DNA of 37,087 nt, from positions 1 through 37,087 of the forward strand of contig JAHEGD010000008.1 of the NCBI GenBank assembly GCA_024639885.1, given 5' to 3'. This DNA comes from Porticoccaceae bacterium. GTDB lineage: Bacteria; Pseudomonadota; Gammaproteobacteria; Pseudomonadales; Porticoccaceae. Below, in pieces: positions 25,494 through 34,546 of this stretch. Within the stretch, counting starts at the first letter, position 1, and every line of letters starts with the position of its first letter. The notes beneath the pieces were generated by a model, which was not told the origin of the DNA, ran no database searches, and worked only from the letters and a program-made list of their open reading frames with translations. The position numbers were made by a program, and so were the translations under genes.

Positions 25494-26930
25494 CTAAAAG
25501 GGCGGCAGGCTGCGCTGGCCAACCTGCTCGCCGCGCAGGCGCATCTGGATCGCCGAATGGTCTTGCCGGCTAAGCCGCAGCCGGCGGTTACAGGCCGCCG
25601 CTATCAACGCCAAACCAGCCACCATCACCAGCGCAAACACGCCGAGGTTGTGCAGTACCGCGGCATCTACTTGGCCGGGCACCGCCTGCGGGGCTATACC
25701 TGCTAGGTCAATCACAATGCCGCCCAATAGCGCACCGGCACCGGTAGTGGCCTTGAGCACAAACGCCTGCGCGGCAAATACCACCCCCTCTTGGCGCTGG
25801 CCAGAGCCGTCCTCAATCTCGTCGAGCACATCGGCGGCGAACGACGCCCCCAGCACCTGCAGGCTGACGATCATAAATACACCAATAAAGGTGTTTAGCC
25901 AGAGCATGGCGTAAACCAGCGGATGGCCATTGTCTGGCAGCCAGCCGAGCAGCCGCGAGCCGATCAGCCAAAGCGCATTAAAGGCCAGCGCCAAGCTGGC
26001 CGCGGTCAGTAGCGTTGCTTTGTCAAAGCGCGCACCAAGGCTACCCAGCGTTGCAAAGGCGACCAGCGCCGCTACCGCGGTCGGCACCACTAAACCGGCC
26101 AACTGGTCGCTGCTTAGCTCCCAAAAGTAGGTGCCAAGGTAAAGAGCCAACGTGGCACTGAGCCCCGCCGACATACCAAACGCCAAGTTGGCACCCAGCG
26201 ACACCTTAAAATTGCGATTGCGCAGTGCCCGTACAAAATCTTGCACCGGGTCTTGCCAGCGGAATGGTCGCCCTTTGGTGGCTACCGGCAAGCGCGGAAT
26301 CACCGTGCGGGTACCCAGCACGCAGACCAGCACGGCGACCAATGCCACGCCGGCCGACATCACGCTGTAGTTCCAGTAGTTGTCTTGCAATAACCGCCCA
26401 TCGACGCCGTCGACAGGTCGAAAAAACACCGCATAAGCGAGCGCCGGCAGTGCCATACCGGCCAGCCAAGCGACAGTAATACGCGCCTTGGCGATCACCG
26501 TGCGCTCGTCGTAGTCACTGGAGAGCTCGGCACCCATAGCGGTGTAAGGAATGAAATAGATGGTTAAGCAAGTGCGCAATAACACCGCGACACAGACCAA
26601 CCAGAGACACGTACCCACCTCCCCCAAACCTGCCGGGGGGGCGAACAGTGCAAGGAATAACAGAGCTGTTGGCAGCCCACCCACAACTAACAGTGGGTGA
26701 CGCCGCCCCCAGCGGGAGCGAAAGGTATCAGACCAACTACCCACTATCGGGTCTGATACCGCGTCCCAGATTAACGCAACAAACATCGCCAGCCCAGCTA
26801 GGGTACCGCTCAACCCGTGTACTTGGGTGTAAAAGAACACCACAAAGTTGGCAAAGGCCGCATCCTTGACTGCAATCGGTATGTTGCCAGTGGCGTAAGA
26901 CCACTTCTCTTTTGCAGACAGCATGCTCAC
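25494..26930 (-). CDS. GPH-type (melibiose-family) cation symporter 1
   Basis: Inner-membrane MFS-fold symporter with about 12 transmembrane helices in 478 residues. The family start is clear: KEKWSYATGNIPIAVKDAAFANFVVFFYTQVHGLSG, then LIWDAVSDPIVGSWSDTFRSRWGRRHPLL, with the Asp pair used for Na+ or H+ binding in MelB relatives. GPH proteins classically move sugars, but in catabolic clusters with CoA ligases they probably carry other substrates. Start is GTG at 26930, chosen for GAGGAA six nt upstream. It follows the TonB receptor by 66 bp. A paralogue is encoded at 30629-32050. Confidence 0.9.
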   Translation of the reverse strand: MSMLSAKEKWSYATGNIPIAVKDAAFANFVVFFYTQVHGLSGTLAGLAMFVALIWDAVSDPIVGSWSDTFRSRWGRRHPLLVVGGLPTALLFLALFAPPAGLGEVGTCLWLVCVAVLLRTCLTIYFIPYTAMGAELSSDYDERTVIAKARITVAWLAGMALPALAYAVFFRPVDGVDGRLLQDNYWNYSVMSAGVALVAVLVCVLGTRTVIPRLPVATKGRPFRWQDPVQDFVRALRNRNFKVSLGANLAFGMSAGLSATLALYLGTYFWELSSDQLAGLVVPTAVAALVAFATLGSLGARFDKATLLTAASLALAFNALWLIGSRLLGWLPDNGHPLVYAMLWLNTFIGVFMIVSLQVLGASFAADVLDEIEDGSGQRQEGVVFAAQAFVLKATTGAGALLGGIVIDLAGIAPQAVPGQVDAAVLHNLGVFALVMVAGLALIAAACNRRLRLSRQDHSAIQMRLRGEQVGQRSLPPF

Positions 26931-26955
26931 AAACGGTTCCTCTAGCTGGAGTGAC

Positions 26956-26979
26956 GGCCTAGCCAGACTGCACTAGGCC
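26956..26979 (-). repeat. Hairpin between the TonB receptor and symporter genes
   Basis: Perfect 7-bp arms GGCCTAG and CTAGGCC with a 10-nt loop, without a U-run. It could lower downstream expression relative to the abundant outer-membrane receptor by protecting the receptor mRNA 3' end. Confidence 0.45.
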
Positions 26980-26996
26980 TCGTGTGACTCTAGCGG

Positions 26997-29360
26997 TTAG
27001 AAGAACAGGGCGACTTCAACACCAAAGGTACGCGGTGCGATCGGCGTGCCGTTGCGACGGGCACCGTCAGCCAAAGTGCTTACTGAGAAGCTGTTAGCGT
27101 AGCTAAGCTCATCGGTAAGGTTCTGTCCCCACAGCGCCACAGTGTAGCTACCACTGTCAGGCTGCCAGGCCACACGACCATTGAGCACGTTGTAGCTATC
27201 GATAGATTCTTCAGAATCGTTAAATACACTGACGTACTGCTCGTCTATCCAGCTGTAACTGCCGCTTGCAACCACCGCGCCACCATTCAATGCATGGACG
27301 TAGTTGGCACCCAAAGTGAACTTGTTGTTGGGCGTGCGGTTGAGCTCGTTGCCTTTGACGTTTTTGACAACGTTAGTCTTTAGGTCAAGAACCGAAAAAT
27401 CGTCTTTGTACTCCGAATCAAGATACGAGTAGTTCATCAGTAGGGTGAGGTTGCTTGTCGCGGCCCATACCGACTCCAGTTCCAAACCATAAACATCCGT
27501 CGCCGAAGCATTGGCTAAGCGCGCGGTGGTGATGCCACTGTCGGTATCAAAAATATCCAGCTCGACCTGAATATCCTGGTAGTCATAGTAGTAGAGCGCT
27601 GCGCTGAGAGAGAAAGACTCACTCAGCTTGCCCTTGTAGCCAAACTCGTAGGCCACTAACTCCTCGTTATCGACGACTGACTCGTCTTCGGGAGTGCCCA
27701 CTACGTCTTGCATGGCACCTAAACGGAACCCGCCCGGCTTATAACCCGTTGAAACAGTCGCATAAGCCATATCGCCGTTATCAAAGTTATAGCTAGCATT
27801 CAAACGCCAATTAACCGCATCCCAGCTCTCTTCGTGGGTAGCGCTCTTATCTGACAGCTGAAAGGCGTATCGGCACAGTGGCGAGAAGGTGAAGTAGGGA
27901 TTTTCCGTGCTCAACAAGATCGGCACGGTCAACACGCAGGCGCCACCAAGAGAGATTACCTCGTAATTAATACGCTGGGTCTCGGAAGCGTCTTTCTCGT
28001 CTTCGCTGTAGCGCAAGCCTGCAGACAGTACCAGCTGATCGCTCACCGCCCAATCTAACTGGCCATAAACGGCTGTAGAGACCGTCTCGACAATAGCGCG
28101 CTGCTCATAGAAGTAACCAGCATCATTGCCAGCCAACCCAGTTAGGTACGGGTTGTTGGGGTCACTGAGGGTATAGGGTTGATTGTTCTCATTTTTGAGG
28201 TAGAACAAACCAGCAACCCAGTTCACAGCGCCATCGCCGCTAGAAATAAATTGCAGCTCGTGCTGCTCATTGGTCTCTTCTTGACCTATGTCCTCAATGT
28301 AGGAGACCGGGCTAGCAGTACCATCATAATCTTTCGAGCTCACCCATGACGAGCTCTGGTAGCCGTTGAGCATACGGACACTGAACTGATCAAAGTCAAC
28401 GGTCAGTGTTGAGTGATAGGTCTCTTGGTCGTCTACCGATACAGAGCCCTGATAATCACTACTGCGCTTGAATGGGTCACTTGAATCTGGGGCATCGGCC
28501 AGTGGAGCGAACAGCTCGGGGTTCATAACCAGCGACGTTGGGTTCAACCTAATGGGACCTGTTGCCCCGCTTCGGTAACCATCCAACTTAGCCATACCCA
28601 GAGTTTCGTTATCAAACTTGCCGCTAAAAGTACGGAAGTGCCAGTTGACGTTGTCGGCCAGATCAACATCCAGCTGCAGCTCCATGTACTCGGCGTCGAC
28701 ACCGATCGGATCTGGGCCTGAGACATTCTCAGTGAAGCTGTTGCGGTCCAAACTAGAGTAGTGGGCCAAGTAGCCGATCTTGTCTGTCAGCGGGCCGCTG
28801 CTGGTCAGTTCGACGTTGACGGCATCGTAATTACCGGCGCGCGCGCGAATAACGTGCTCCATCTCTTCGCCCGGCTTTTTAATGACAGTGCTAATCGCGC
28901 CGCCGGTGGTGTTGCGGCCAAACAGGGTACCCTGTGGGCCACGCAGCACTTCTACACGCTCAACCAGATCGACCGGCACGGCGAGTGCAGCCGATTCGTT
29001 GGAGTAAAAACCGTTGTTGTAGACACCTACGCCCGGCTCGGTACCGGCACTGCTGGTCTCGCGGCCAATACCGCGCAGGTAGATGCGGTTGCCTTCACCG
29101 CCGCCAGCAGTCTCTTGAAACGACATGCTAGGGGTGAAGTTAGAGATGTCTTGCGCACTGTACAGACCAAAATCTTTCATCTGCTCTGCACCCACTGCGG
29201 TGATCGCAATCGGTGTATCGCTGAGTGTGGTTTCACGCTTTTGCGCGGTAACCACAATCTCGTCGGTCAACACGCCCTGTGCCGCGACCGAGCCAACATA
29301 GAGCCCTGCGATAGCGGTGAAGAGAATATTACGGGTAAAGTTTTGCTGTGCTTGCTTCAT
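26997..29360 (-). CDS. TonB-dependent outer-membrane receptor
   Basis: Ligand-gated beta-barrel that imports a substrate across the outer membrane using TonB/ExbBD energy. The 787-residue precursor has a signal peptide (about 1-27, cleavage near SVAA-QG), a TonB box (DEIVVTA, 33-39) and a plug domain with IYLRGIGR, VERVEVLRGPQGTLFGRNTTGGAI. A barrel follows, ending in Phe-Phe (GVEVALFF) as outer-membrane proteins do. The plug sequence is of the large group often linked to carbohydrates, terpenoids or steroids rather than siderophores. First gene of a six-gene operon with transport and CoA genes. GC is lower than in flanking enzymes. ATG follows AGAGGG. Confidence 0.95.
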   Translation of the reverse strand: MKQAQQNFTRNILFTAIAGLYVGSVAAQGVLTDEIVVTAQKRETTLSDTPIAITAVGAEQMKDFGLYSAQDISNFTPSMSFQETAGGGEGNRIYLRGIGRETSSAGTEPGVGVYNNGFYSNESAALAVPVDLVERVEVLRGPQGTLFGRNTTGGAISTVIKKPGEEMEHVIRARAGNYDAVNVELTSSGPLTDKIGYLAHYSSLDRNSFTENVSGPDPIGVDAEYMELQLDVDLADNVNWHFRTFSGKFDNETLGMAKLDGYRSGATGPIRLNPTSLVMNPELFAPLADAPDSSDPFKRSSDYQGSVSVDDQETYHSTLTVDFDQFSVRMLNGYQSSSWVSSKDYDGTASPVSYIEDIGQEETNEQHELQFISSGDGAVNWVAGLFYLKNENNQPYTLSDPNNPYLTGLAGNDAGYFYEQRAIVETVSTAVYGQLDWAVSDQLVLSAGLRYSEDEKDASETQRINYEVISLGGACVLTVPILLSTENPYFTFSPLCRYAFQLSDKSATHEESWDAVNWRLNASYNFDNGDMAYATVSTGYKPGGFRLGAMQDVVGTPEDESVVDNEELVAYEFGYKGKLSESFSLSAALYYYDYQDIQVELDIFDTDSGITTARLANASATDVYGLELESVWAATSNLTLLMNYSYLDSEYKDDFSVLDLKTNVVKNVKGNELNRTPNNKFTLGANYVHALNGGAVVASGSYSWIDEQYVSVFNDSEESIDSYNVLNGRVAWQPDSGSYTVALWGQNLTDELSYANSFSVSTLADGARRNGTPIAPRTFGVEVALFF

Positions 29361-29448
29361 GATTCAACCCTCTTTGCTTTGTAGTAAGTAAGTTATTTTT
29401 TTGTCGGCACGGCGCTTTTTTAGCTGCTCTTAATTTAGCCTTTGCGCA

Positions 29449-29477
29449 AGATTAGTAGCGGTTTTGCCATTCGTCAA
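29449..29477 (-). promoter_or_regulatory. Candidate promoter of the TonB-receptor operon
   Basis: On the minus strand TTGACG (29472-29477, one mismatch) and TAATCT (29449-29454, a poor -10) are 17 bp apart, giving a leader of about 85 nt. The weak -10 would suit an activated promoter. Confidence 0.4.
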
Positions 29478-29589
29478 CAAAATTTATCACTTTTATTGAT
29501 AGCTTTTAGTCACGTTTTTACCGCCACTCTGGCCAGCCCAACGACCCGCTCCGGGGCGCTGTGCGCCGCGTCTCAAGGGCTCAAAGATG

Positions 29590-29618
29590 TTGACAGGCAA
29601 ATTTATTATGGCTAATTT
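29590..29618 (+). promoter_or_regulatory. Candidate promoter of the SDR/symporter/CoA-ligase operon
   Basis: Perfect TTGACA (29590-29595), 17 bp, then TAATTT (29613-29618, a weak -10), in an A+T-rich stretch. The transcript would have a leader of about 180 nt carrying an inverted repeat and a possible short ORF. The rest of 29361-29808 shows no other gene. Confidence 0.5.
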
Positions 29619-29705
29619 AGCAAGATAGCAAGAATTAAATTGCTTAAAAAATTACAGACCGCCTATCACCCAGTTAGTAAAGATAGCGGCAGCAGGAGGG
29701 GTAAG

Positions 29706-29822
29706 TTGATCCAGACTCAGTCGCGACAGCAGTGTCGCACGCTACGGGCATCTTGCCGTCTACACCGCACCCAGTGTGTGGCGCTACCAACTGACAGCGA
29801 GGTATACCGTGCATTCAGCTAA
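29706..29822 (+). CDS. Possible short leader ORF overlapping the SDR start
   Basis: A strong Shine-Dalgarno (AGGAGGGG, 29693-29700) is followed 5 nt later by TTG at 29706. The frame runs 38 codons, is rich in Arg, Gln and Cys, and stops at 29820-29822, overlapping the proposed SDR start (29809) by 14 nt. This would allow translational coupling. The residue content resembles a random frame, and TTG is a rare start, so the ribosome site is the only real support. Confidence 0.25.
   Translation: MIQTQSRQQCRTLRASCRLHRTQCVALPTDSEVYRAFS
29723..29738. promoter_or_regulatory. 16-bp inverted repeat, candidate operator in the SDR leader
   Basis: GCGACA (29723-29728) and TGTCGC (29733-29738) are perfect inverted arms around GCAG. 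The core GACA-N4-TGTC resembles the GACA-N5-TGTC repeat at 19353-19365 beside the TetR gene. It lies downstream of the proposed promoter, where a repressor could block elongation. Confidence 0.4.
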
Positions 29823-30615
29823 CCTACGCTTTAGCAACCAAGTGGTCCTTGTCACCGGCGCCACCCGTGGTGTCGGCGCCGCCACCGCCCGAGAGTTTGC
29901 CGACGGTGGCGCCCATGTCTACTTAACCGGGCGCAGTGAAGCGGCCGGCCAACAGGTGGCAGCCGAGATAAACGCCAGCGGCGGCAGTGCCTGTTTCCAC
30001 CGTCTTGATGTCACCAGCGAAGCCTCTTGGCAGACTTTGATCGACGCGATCCGCCGCGACCACGGCCGGCTCGACACACTGGTTAACAACGCCGGCGTTC
30101 ACCAGACCCAATCACTGTTAGAGTCGACCGAAGAGGACTTTTACCAGCAGGTAAACACCAACCTCAAGGGGGTCTTTTTGGGCTGTCGCCAGGCAGTACC
30201 GCTGATGACCGCCAGCTTGGCCGACGGCCACTACGCCAATATCGTCAATGTCTCTTCGATTGCTGGCCTGGTCGGCACCGCAAGCCAGTCACTTTACAGT
30301 ATGACCAAGGGCGGCCTGCAGCTGTTTAGCAAGTCACTCGCCCTAGAGTTAGCGCCGGCGCGCATTCGGGTTAACTGCATCAACCCCGGCATGATCGAAA
30401 ACGATATGGGCAGCCACCTGGTGGAGCAGCTGGTAACGACTGGGGTGTTCGACAACGAGCAGAGTGCACTGCGCTACCTGCACAAACAGATACCGATGCG
30501 GCGCTTTGCCAGCGTCACCGAAGTGGCCGCCGCGATTGCTTTTTTAGCCAGCGATGCGGCCTCGTTTATCACCGGGGTTGGCTTGCCCATCGACGGCGGG
30601 TTAACCGCCGGATAA
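29809..30615 (+). CDS. Classical SDR oxidoreductase
   Basis: NAD(P)-dependent alcohol or keto oxidoreductase, 268 residues. Motifs are complete: TGATRGVG, LVNNAGVH, the catalytic Ser in NVSSIAG and YSMTK, then INPGMIENDMG, and a C-terminal GVGLPIDGGLTAG. This matches the 3-oxoacyl-reductase/hydroxysteroid-type SDR core; the substrate is not predictable. The GTG at 29809 is chosen because GAGG lies about 6 nt upstream; an upstream GTG at 29776 lacks a site. It lies 13 bp before the second GPH symporter gene and starts the plus-strand operon. Confidence 0.9.
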   Translation: MHSANLRFSNQVVLVTGATRGVGAATAREFADGGAHVYLTGRSEAAGQQVAAEINASGGSACFHRLDVTSEASWQTLIDAIRRDHGRLDTLVNNAGVHQTQSLLESTEEDFYQQVNTNLKGVFLGCRQAVPLMTASLADGHYANIVNVSSIAGLVGTASQSLYSMTKGGLQLFSKSLALELAPARIRVNCINPGMIENDMGSHLVEQLVTTGVFDNEQSALRYLHKQIPMRRFASVTEVAAAIAFLASDAASFITGVGLPIDGGLTAG

Positions 30616-30628
30616 AGAGGATACCGCT

Positions 30629-32050
30629 GTGTACCAACTGACTAAAACTGACAAAGCCGGCTACGCGCTCGGCCAACTGCCGTGGTCGGCCAAAGATGTC
30701 TGCTTCAACTTTTTTATCTTCTTTTACTACACTCAGGTACTCGGGCTGTCGCCGAGCTTGGCCGGGCTTGGCGCACTGTTGGCGATTGTCTTCGATGCAC
30801 TCTCTGACCCGTTTGTCGGCCAGCTATCCGACAACTACAAAAGTAAGAACTGGGGCCGCCGCCACCCATTTATGATCGCTGCCACGCTGCCCTTCTGCCT
30901 GGGCTTAGTGGCGATGTTTTACCCGCCCGCCGGCCTCAGCCAAGCCGGCTTGTTCAGCTGGTTTTTAATCGTTGCCGTCGTGGTGCGCACCTCGCTAAGT
31001 TTTTTCTCTATTCCATTCATCGCCCTTGGCGCCGAGCTATCCGAAGACTATCTAGAGCGCACCAGCATCATGGTAACCCGTACCACCTTCGGCTACGGCT
31101 CGGCCATTTTGCTCCAGGTGGCGGCGTGGTTCTACTTTTTACCGCGCGCCGCCGCGGCCGGCGACAGCGCCGCGGGTTACCAGCACGTTGCGGTGTTCTC
31201 GGCGCTCTGCTCGCTGCTGGCTATGGCGGTTTGTATCTGGGCTACCCGCCGCCATATCGCCCGGCTGCCGGCTACCAGCAGTGAGCAGCAAGCGATCCCC
31301 TGGCACACCGCGATTGCCAATATCGTTGCGCTACTCAAGGTGCCGGCGGTCCGTATTCTGCTCGGTGGCAGCTTGATCATGCTCGGCGTGATGGGGCTGG
31401 CCAATACCATGCTGATCCACGTCAACACCTTCTTCTACGGCTTTAACAACCAGCAGACCGGCATCTTTATGCTCTGCGTACTGGTGGCCCTGCTGCCCTC
31501 TTCTTGGCTGGCCATGCAATTTACCGGCCGCTACGGCAAGCGCGGCGCAATGGTACGGCTCAATGTCATCGTCTCGCTACTCGGCCCTATCCCCATTCTT
31601 CTCCACCTCGGCGGCTGGATTGGTGGCAGCGGCTCGGCGCTGCTGCTTACGGTGGTCGGCGGCTTTGTGTTTGTTCACCAAGCGTTCTTTATCGCCCAGC
31701 TGGGGATAAACGGCTCGATGCTGCCCGACATTGTTGACGAGCGCGAGCTGAGCAACGGCCTGCGCCAAGAGGGCATGATCACCTCGGCATTTATGTTGAT
31801 CCAAAAATTTGTCTTTGGCATCGCCGTATTTTTGGCCGGTGTTGCCGTCGAATTTGCCGGCTTTAGCGGCACCGTTGACCCCAGCCAAGTGACCGAGCAG
31901 ATGCTGTTTAGGCTGGCCATAGTCTACGGCCCAGTGTTGGCACTAATCGGTTTGACTGCCGCACTGGTCTATCACCGCTACCCTATCAGCCGCGCGCGCT
32001 ATGCTGAAATACGCAACGAGCTAGAGCAAAAACGCGCCGCACACCCTTAA
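30629..32050 (+). CDS. GPH-type (melibiose-family) cation symporter 2
   Basis: Second GPH symporter, 473 residues, about 12 transmembrane helices. It shares the N-terminal pattern of the first (KAGYALGQLPWSAKDVCFNFFIFFYYTQVLGLSPSLAGL, then IVFDALSDPFVGQLSDNYKSKNWGRRHPF). The overall similarity looks moderate, so an old duplication with possible division of labour is likely. The GTG start has AAAGAGG eight nt upstream. It sits between the SDR and the second CoA synthetase, 24 bp before the latter. Confidence 0.9.
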   Translation: MYQLTKTDKAGYALGQLPWSAKDVCFNFFIFFYYTQVLGLSPSLAGLGALLAIVFDALSDPFVGQLSDNYKSKNWGRRHPFMIAATLPFCLGLVAMFYPPAGLSQAGLFSWFLIVAVVVRTSLSFFSIPFIALGAELSEDYLERTSIMVTRTTFGYGSAILLQVAAWFYFLPRAAAAGDSAAGYQHVAVFSALCSLLAMAVCIWATRRHIARLPATSSEQQAIPWHTAIANIVALLKVPAVRILLGGSLIMLGVMGLANTMLIHVNTFFYGFNNQQTGIFMLCVLVALLPSSWLAMQFTGRYGKRGAMVRLNVIVSLLGPIPILLHLGGWIGGSGSALLLTVVGGFVFVHQAFFIAQLGINGSMLPDIVDERELSNGLRQEGMITSAFMLIQKFVFGIAVFLAGVAVEFAGFSGTVDPSQVTEQMLFRLAIVYGPVLALIGLTAALVYHRYPISRARYAEIRNELEQKRAAHP

Positions 32051-32074
32051 TACGAATCACAGTTAGGAGGCCCC

Positions 32075-33676
32075 ATGGCCATGTCTGCCTACGCGCTTGC
32101 GCAGCTAGAAAAACTCAACCCCAACGGCTACCAGTCGCTGTGCGACCCATTTGCGAAAGCCTGCCAACAGTATGCCGAGCGCATCGCCTTTAGCTGCCTG
32201 GGCCAAGACTTAAGCTTTGCCGAGCTAGACCGCTACAGTGGCCAGTTCGCCAGCTTTCTGATCAACAGTGTCGGGCTGCAGCCCGGCGACCGCGTCGCCG
32301 TGCAGCTGCCCAACTGCAACCAGTACCCGATTGTGGCCTGGGCCATCATGCGCGCCGGGCTGGTGCTAGTTAACACCAACCCGCTCTACACACCGCGCGA
32401 GCTGATTCACCAATTTAAAGACAGCGGCGCCCGCGCGGTGGTTGCGCCAGACCAACTGCTGCCGGCAGTGGCTACTATTCAAGCCGAGACCGATGTTGAG
32501 CAACTAGTATCGGTGGAGATCACCGGCCTGCTCACCGAGCAGCCAACCGAGCAGAGCGTTAAACTCAAGGCAGTCACGTTAACCGACGCCCTGGCGCTAG
32601 GTGCAGCGCAGCCGCTGGCGCCCGTCATACTGGCGATGACCGATACCGCTGCACTGCAATACACCGGCGGTACCACCGGGCCATCTAAGGGTGCCATCAT
32701 CACCCACGCCAACTTGTTTGCCAGCAGCGTACAGACCCAAGACGCCTTTGTGGTGGAGCCCGGTGTCGATCAGATACTGATCGCACCGATGCCGCTCTAC
32801 CATATCTACGGGTTTACCTGGAACATGATAAGTTGCGCGCTCAAAGGGATGCGCTCGGTGCTGATCCCCAACCCGCGCGATATCGACGGCCTAGTCGCCA
32901 CCATGAAGCAGTACCGGTTTACCGGCTTTGCCGGCGTCAACACCCTGTTTGCCGGTCTACTCAACCACACAGAGTTTGACCAGATCGACTTCTCGGCACT
33001 AACCGGCACCATCTCGGGTGGGGCGGCCTTGGTTAGCTCAATCGGCAGTGACTGGGAGCGGCGCACCAACAGCAACATCTACGAAGGGTATGCGCTATCC
33101 GAGACCTCTTCGGCACTCTCATGCAACACCGAGCAGGACCGCGCAGCGGGGACGGTCGGCAAAATAATGCCGTACATGGAGGTCAAAATCGTCGACTTTA
33201 ACGGCAACACCGCCAGCCCCGGCGAAGCCGGCGAGCTCTGCGTGCGCGGCCCGCAAGTAACCACCGGCTACTGGAACAACCCCACCGCCAGCGCCGAAGC
33301 GATCGACGCTGATGGCTGGTTTAAAACCGGTGATGTCGCTGTGCGCGACAGCGAGGGGTTCATCAGCATCGTCGACCGCATTAAAGATATGATTTTGGTC
33401 TCAGGGTTTAATGTCTACCCCAACGAGATTGAAGATGTCGTCAGCGACCACCCCGGCGTACTGGAGTGCGCGGTGATCGGCGTGGCCGACGAGCGCACCG
33501 GCGAAGCGGTTAAAGTGTTTGCCGTCAAAAGCGACCCGGCCCTGACCACCGAAGCGCTAGAGGCGTTCTGCCGAGACCAGCTCACCGGCTACAAGGTGCC
33601 CAAACAGTACCAGTTTGTCGACGAACTACCCAAGTCAAACGTCGGCAAGATACTCCGCCGCGAGCTGCGCAACTAA
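32075..33676 (+). CDS. Acyl-CoA synthetase, FadD-like (adenylate-forming class I)
   Basis: Ligase of 533 residues that activates a fatty or related acid to its CoA thioester. Motifs: YTGGTTGPSKGA (about 195-206), EGYALSETSSA, GWFKTGDVAV, IVDRIKDMILVSGFNVYPNEIE and the C-terminal VGKILRREL with the catalytic Lys. The overall text resembles long-chain FadD enzymes. A full AGGAGG precedes two ATG codons (32075 and 32081) by 4 and 10 nt; either may be used. Last gene of the plus-strand operon, ending in a 4-bp overlap with the convergent XRE regulator. Confidence 0.93.
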   Translation: MAMSAYALAQLEKLNPNGYQSLCDPFAKACQQYAERIAFSCLGQDLSFAELDRYSGQFASFLINSVGLQPGDRVAVQLPNCNQYPIVAWAIMRAGLVLVNTNPLYTPRELIHQFKDSGARAVVAPDQLLPAVATIQAETDVEQLVSVEITGLLTEQPTEQSVKLKAVTLTDALALGAAQPLAPVILAMTDTAALQYTGGTTGPSKGAIITHANLFASSVQTQDAFVVEPGVDQILIAPMPLYHIYGFTWNMISCALKGMRSVLIPNPRDIDGLVATMKQYRFTGFAGVNTLFAGLLNHTEFDQIDFSALTGTISGGAALVSSIGSDWERRTNSNIYEGYALSETSSALSCNTEQDRAAGTVGKIMPYMEVKIVDFNGNTASPGEAGELCVRGPQVTTGYWNNPTASAEAIDADGWFKTGDVAVRDSEGFISIVDRIKDMILVSGFNVYPNEIEDVVSDHPGVLECAVIGVADERTGEAVKVFAVKSDPALTTEALEAFCRDQLTGYKVPKQYQFVDELPKSNVGKILRRELRN

Positions 33677-34524
33677 CGCAACCCCGTGTAAAGCAGCGGG
33701 TGGCTGACCGCAGCGTCGCCACCCTGCTTGGTCAGCATCGCCAGCTCAAATCCCTCAACCTGTGGGTAGAGGGTGCTGACCGTCAGGTTGGGCTCAGAGA
33801 TATAAGCGGCTGGCCCCACCGCGCCGATACTCTGGCTAACGTTGTAAAACCACAGCGGCTCGCCGTCCAGCTCAACCGGAAAACCAAAGCTCGCCATCGG
33901 CTCTAGTGCAGCTGCCTGCTGACGCCAGTCGGCCGGCACCGTAGGGTGCGCCAACAGCCGCTCCAATAGCGCCGCTTTTTCGGCGCTCTCGTTCAGCAAC
34001 ACCTCCTGCTGCAGCGCCATCAAAATCAGCGCGCGGGCGCTGTTCCAGCTCGCTGTTTTGTTACCGACACCGCTCTGGGTAAAGATCAAATCGTAGAAAT
34101 TGACCACCCCACCCAGCGCCAACCCAGGAAAAACTGCCGAGTAAAAACTCACCCAAGCGCGATTGACCATCAACAGGTTACCAATGCTGTCCATCACCGA
34201 GGTGGGGTGCGGCTCCAACGCCTGCAGGGTCATCTTGGCCGCTTTACGCAACCAACTGTACTCCGGCGCATTAAAATCGACCGCCTCGCGAGTGGGCGTG
34301 TAGCCAGCAGAGATACGCAGATGGCTGCGATCGCGCGATCCCAGCTTCAGCTCCACTGCCACTTGGTCGATAAACTGCTCGCTAGGCCGACTAACACCGT
34401 TCTCTAACCGACTGATATGGCGCTGCGAACTACCCAAACGAAACGCCAGCTCCTCTTGGTTAAGGGAGTGGACATCCCGCCAGAAGCGGAGGAATTTGGG
34501 GAAACTGTGGGTGGGGGAAGACAA
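33673..34524 (-). CDS. XRE-family regulator with MmyB-like ligand-binding domain
   Basis: Transcription factor of about 283 residues. The helix-turn-helix is near the N-terminus: FLRFWRDVHSLNQEELAFRLGSSQRHISRLENGVSRPS. The rest (about 95-275) matches the PAS-like MmyB/MltR ligand domain, with MVNRAWVSFY, VNFYDLIFTQSGV and the FELAMLTKQGG C-terminal segment. A structure of this family contained a bound fatty acid, which suits a regulator beside acyl-CoA synthetase genes. No in-frame ATG exists. TTG at 34524 has AAGAGG 5 nt upstream and is preferred over TTG at 34539. Confidence 0.88.
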   Translation of the reverse strand: MSSPTHSFPKFLRFWRDVHSLNQEELAFRLGSSQRHISRLENGVSRPSEQFIDQVAVELKLGSRDRSHLRISAGYTPTREAVDFNAPEYSWLRKAAKMTLQALEPHPTSVMDSIGNLLMVNRAWVSFYSAVFPGLALGGVVNFYDLIFTQSGVGNKTASWNSARALILMALQQEVLLNESAEKAALLERLLAHPTVPADWRQQAAALEPMASFGFPVELDGEPLWFYNVSQSIGAVGPAAYISEPNLTVSTLYPQVEGFELAMLTKQGGDAAVSHPLLYTGLR

Positions 34525-34546
34525 GCTCGCCTCTTGCAAACTAATT

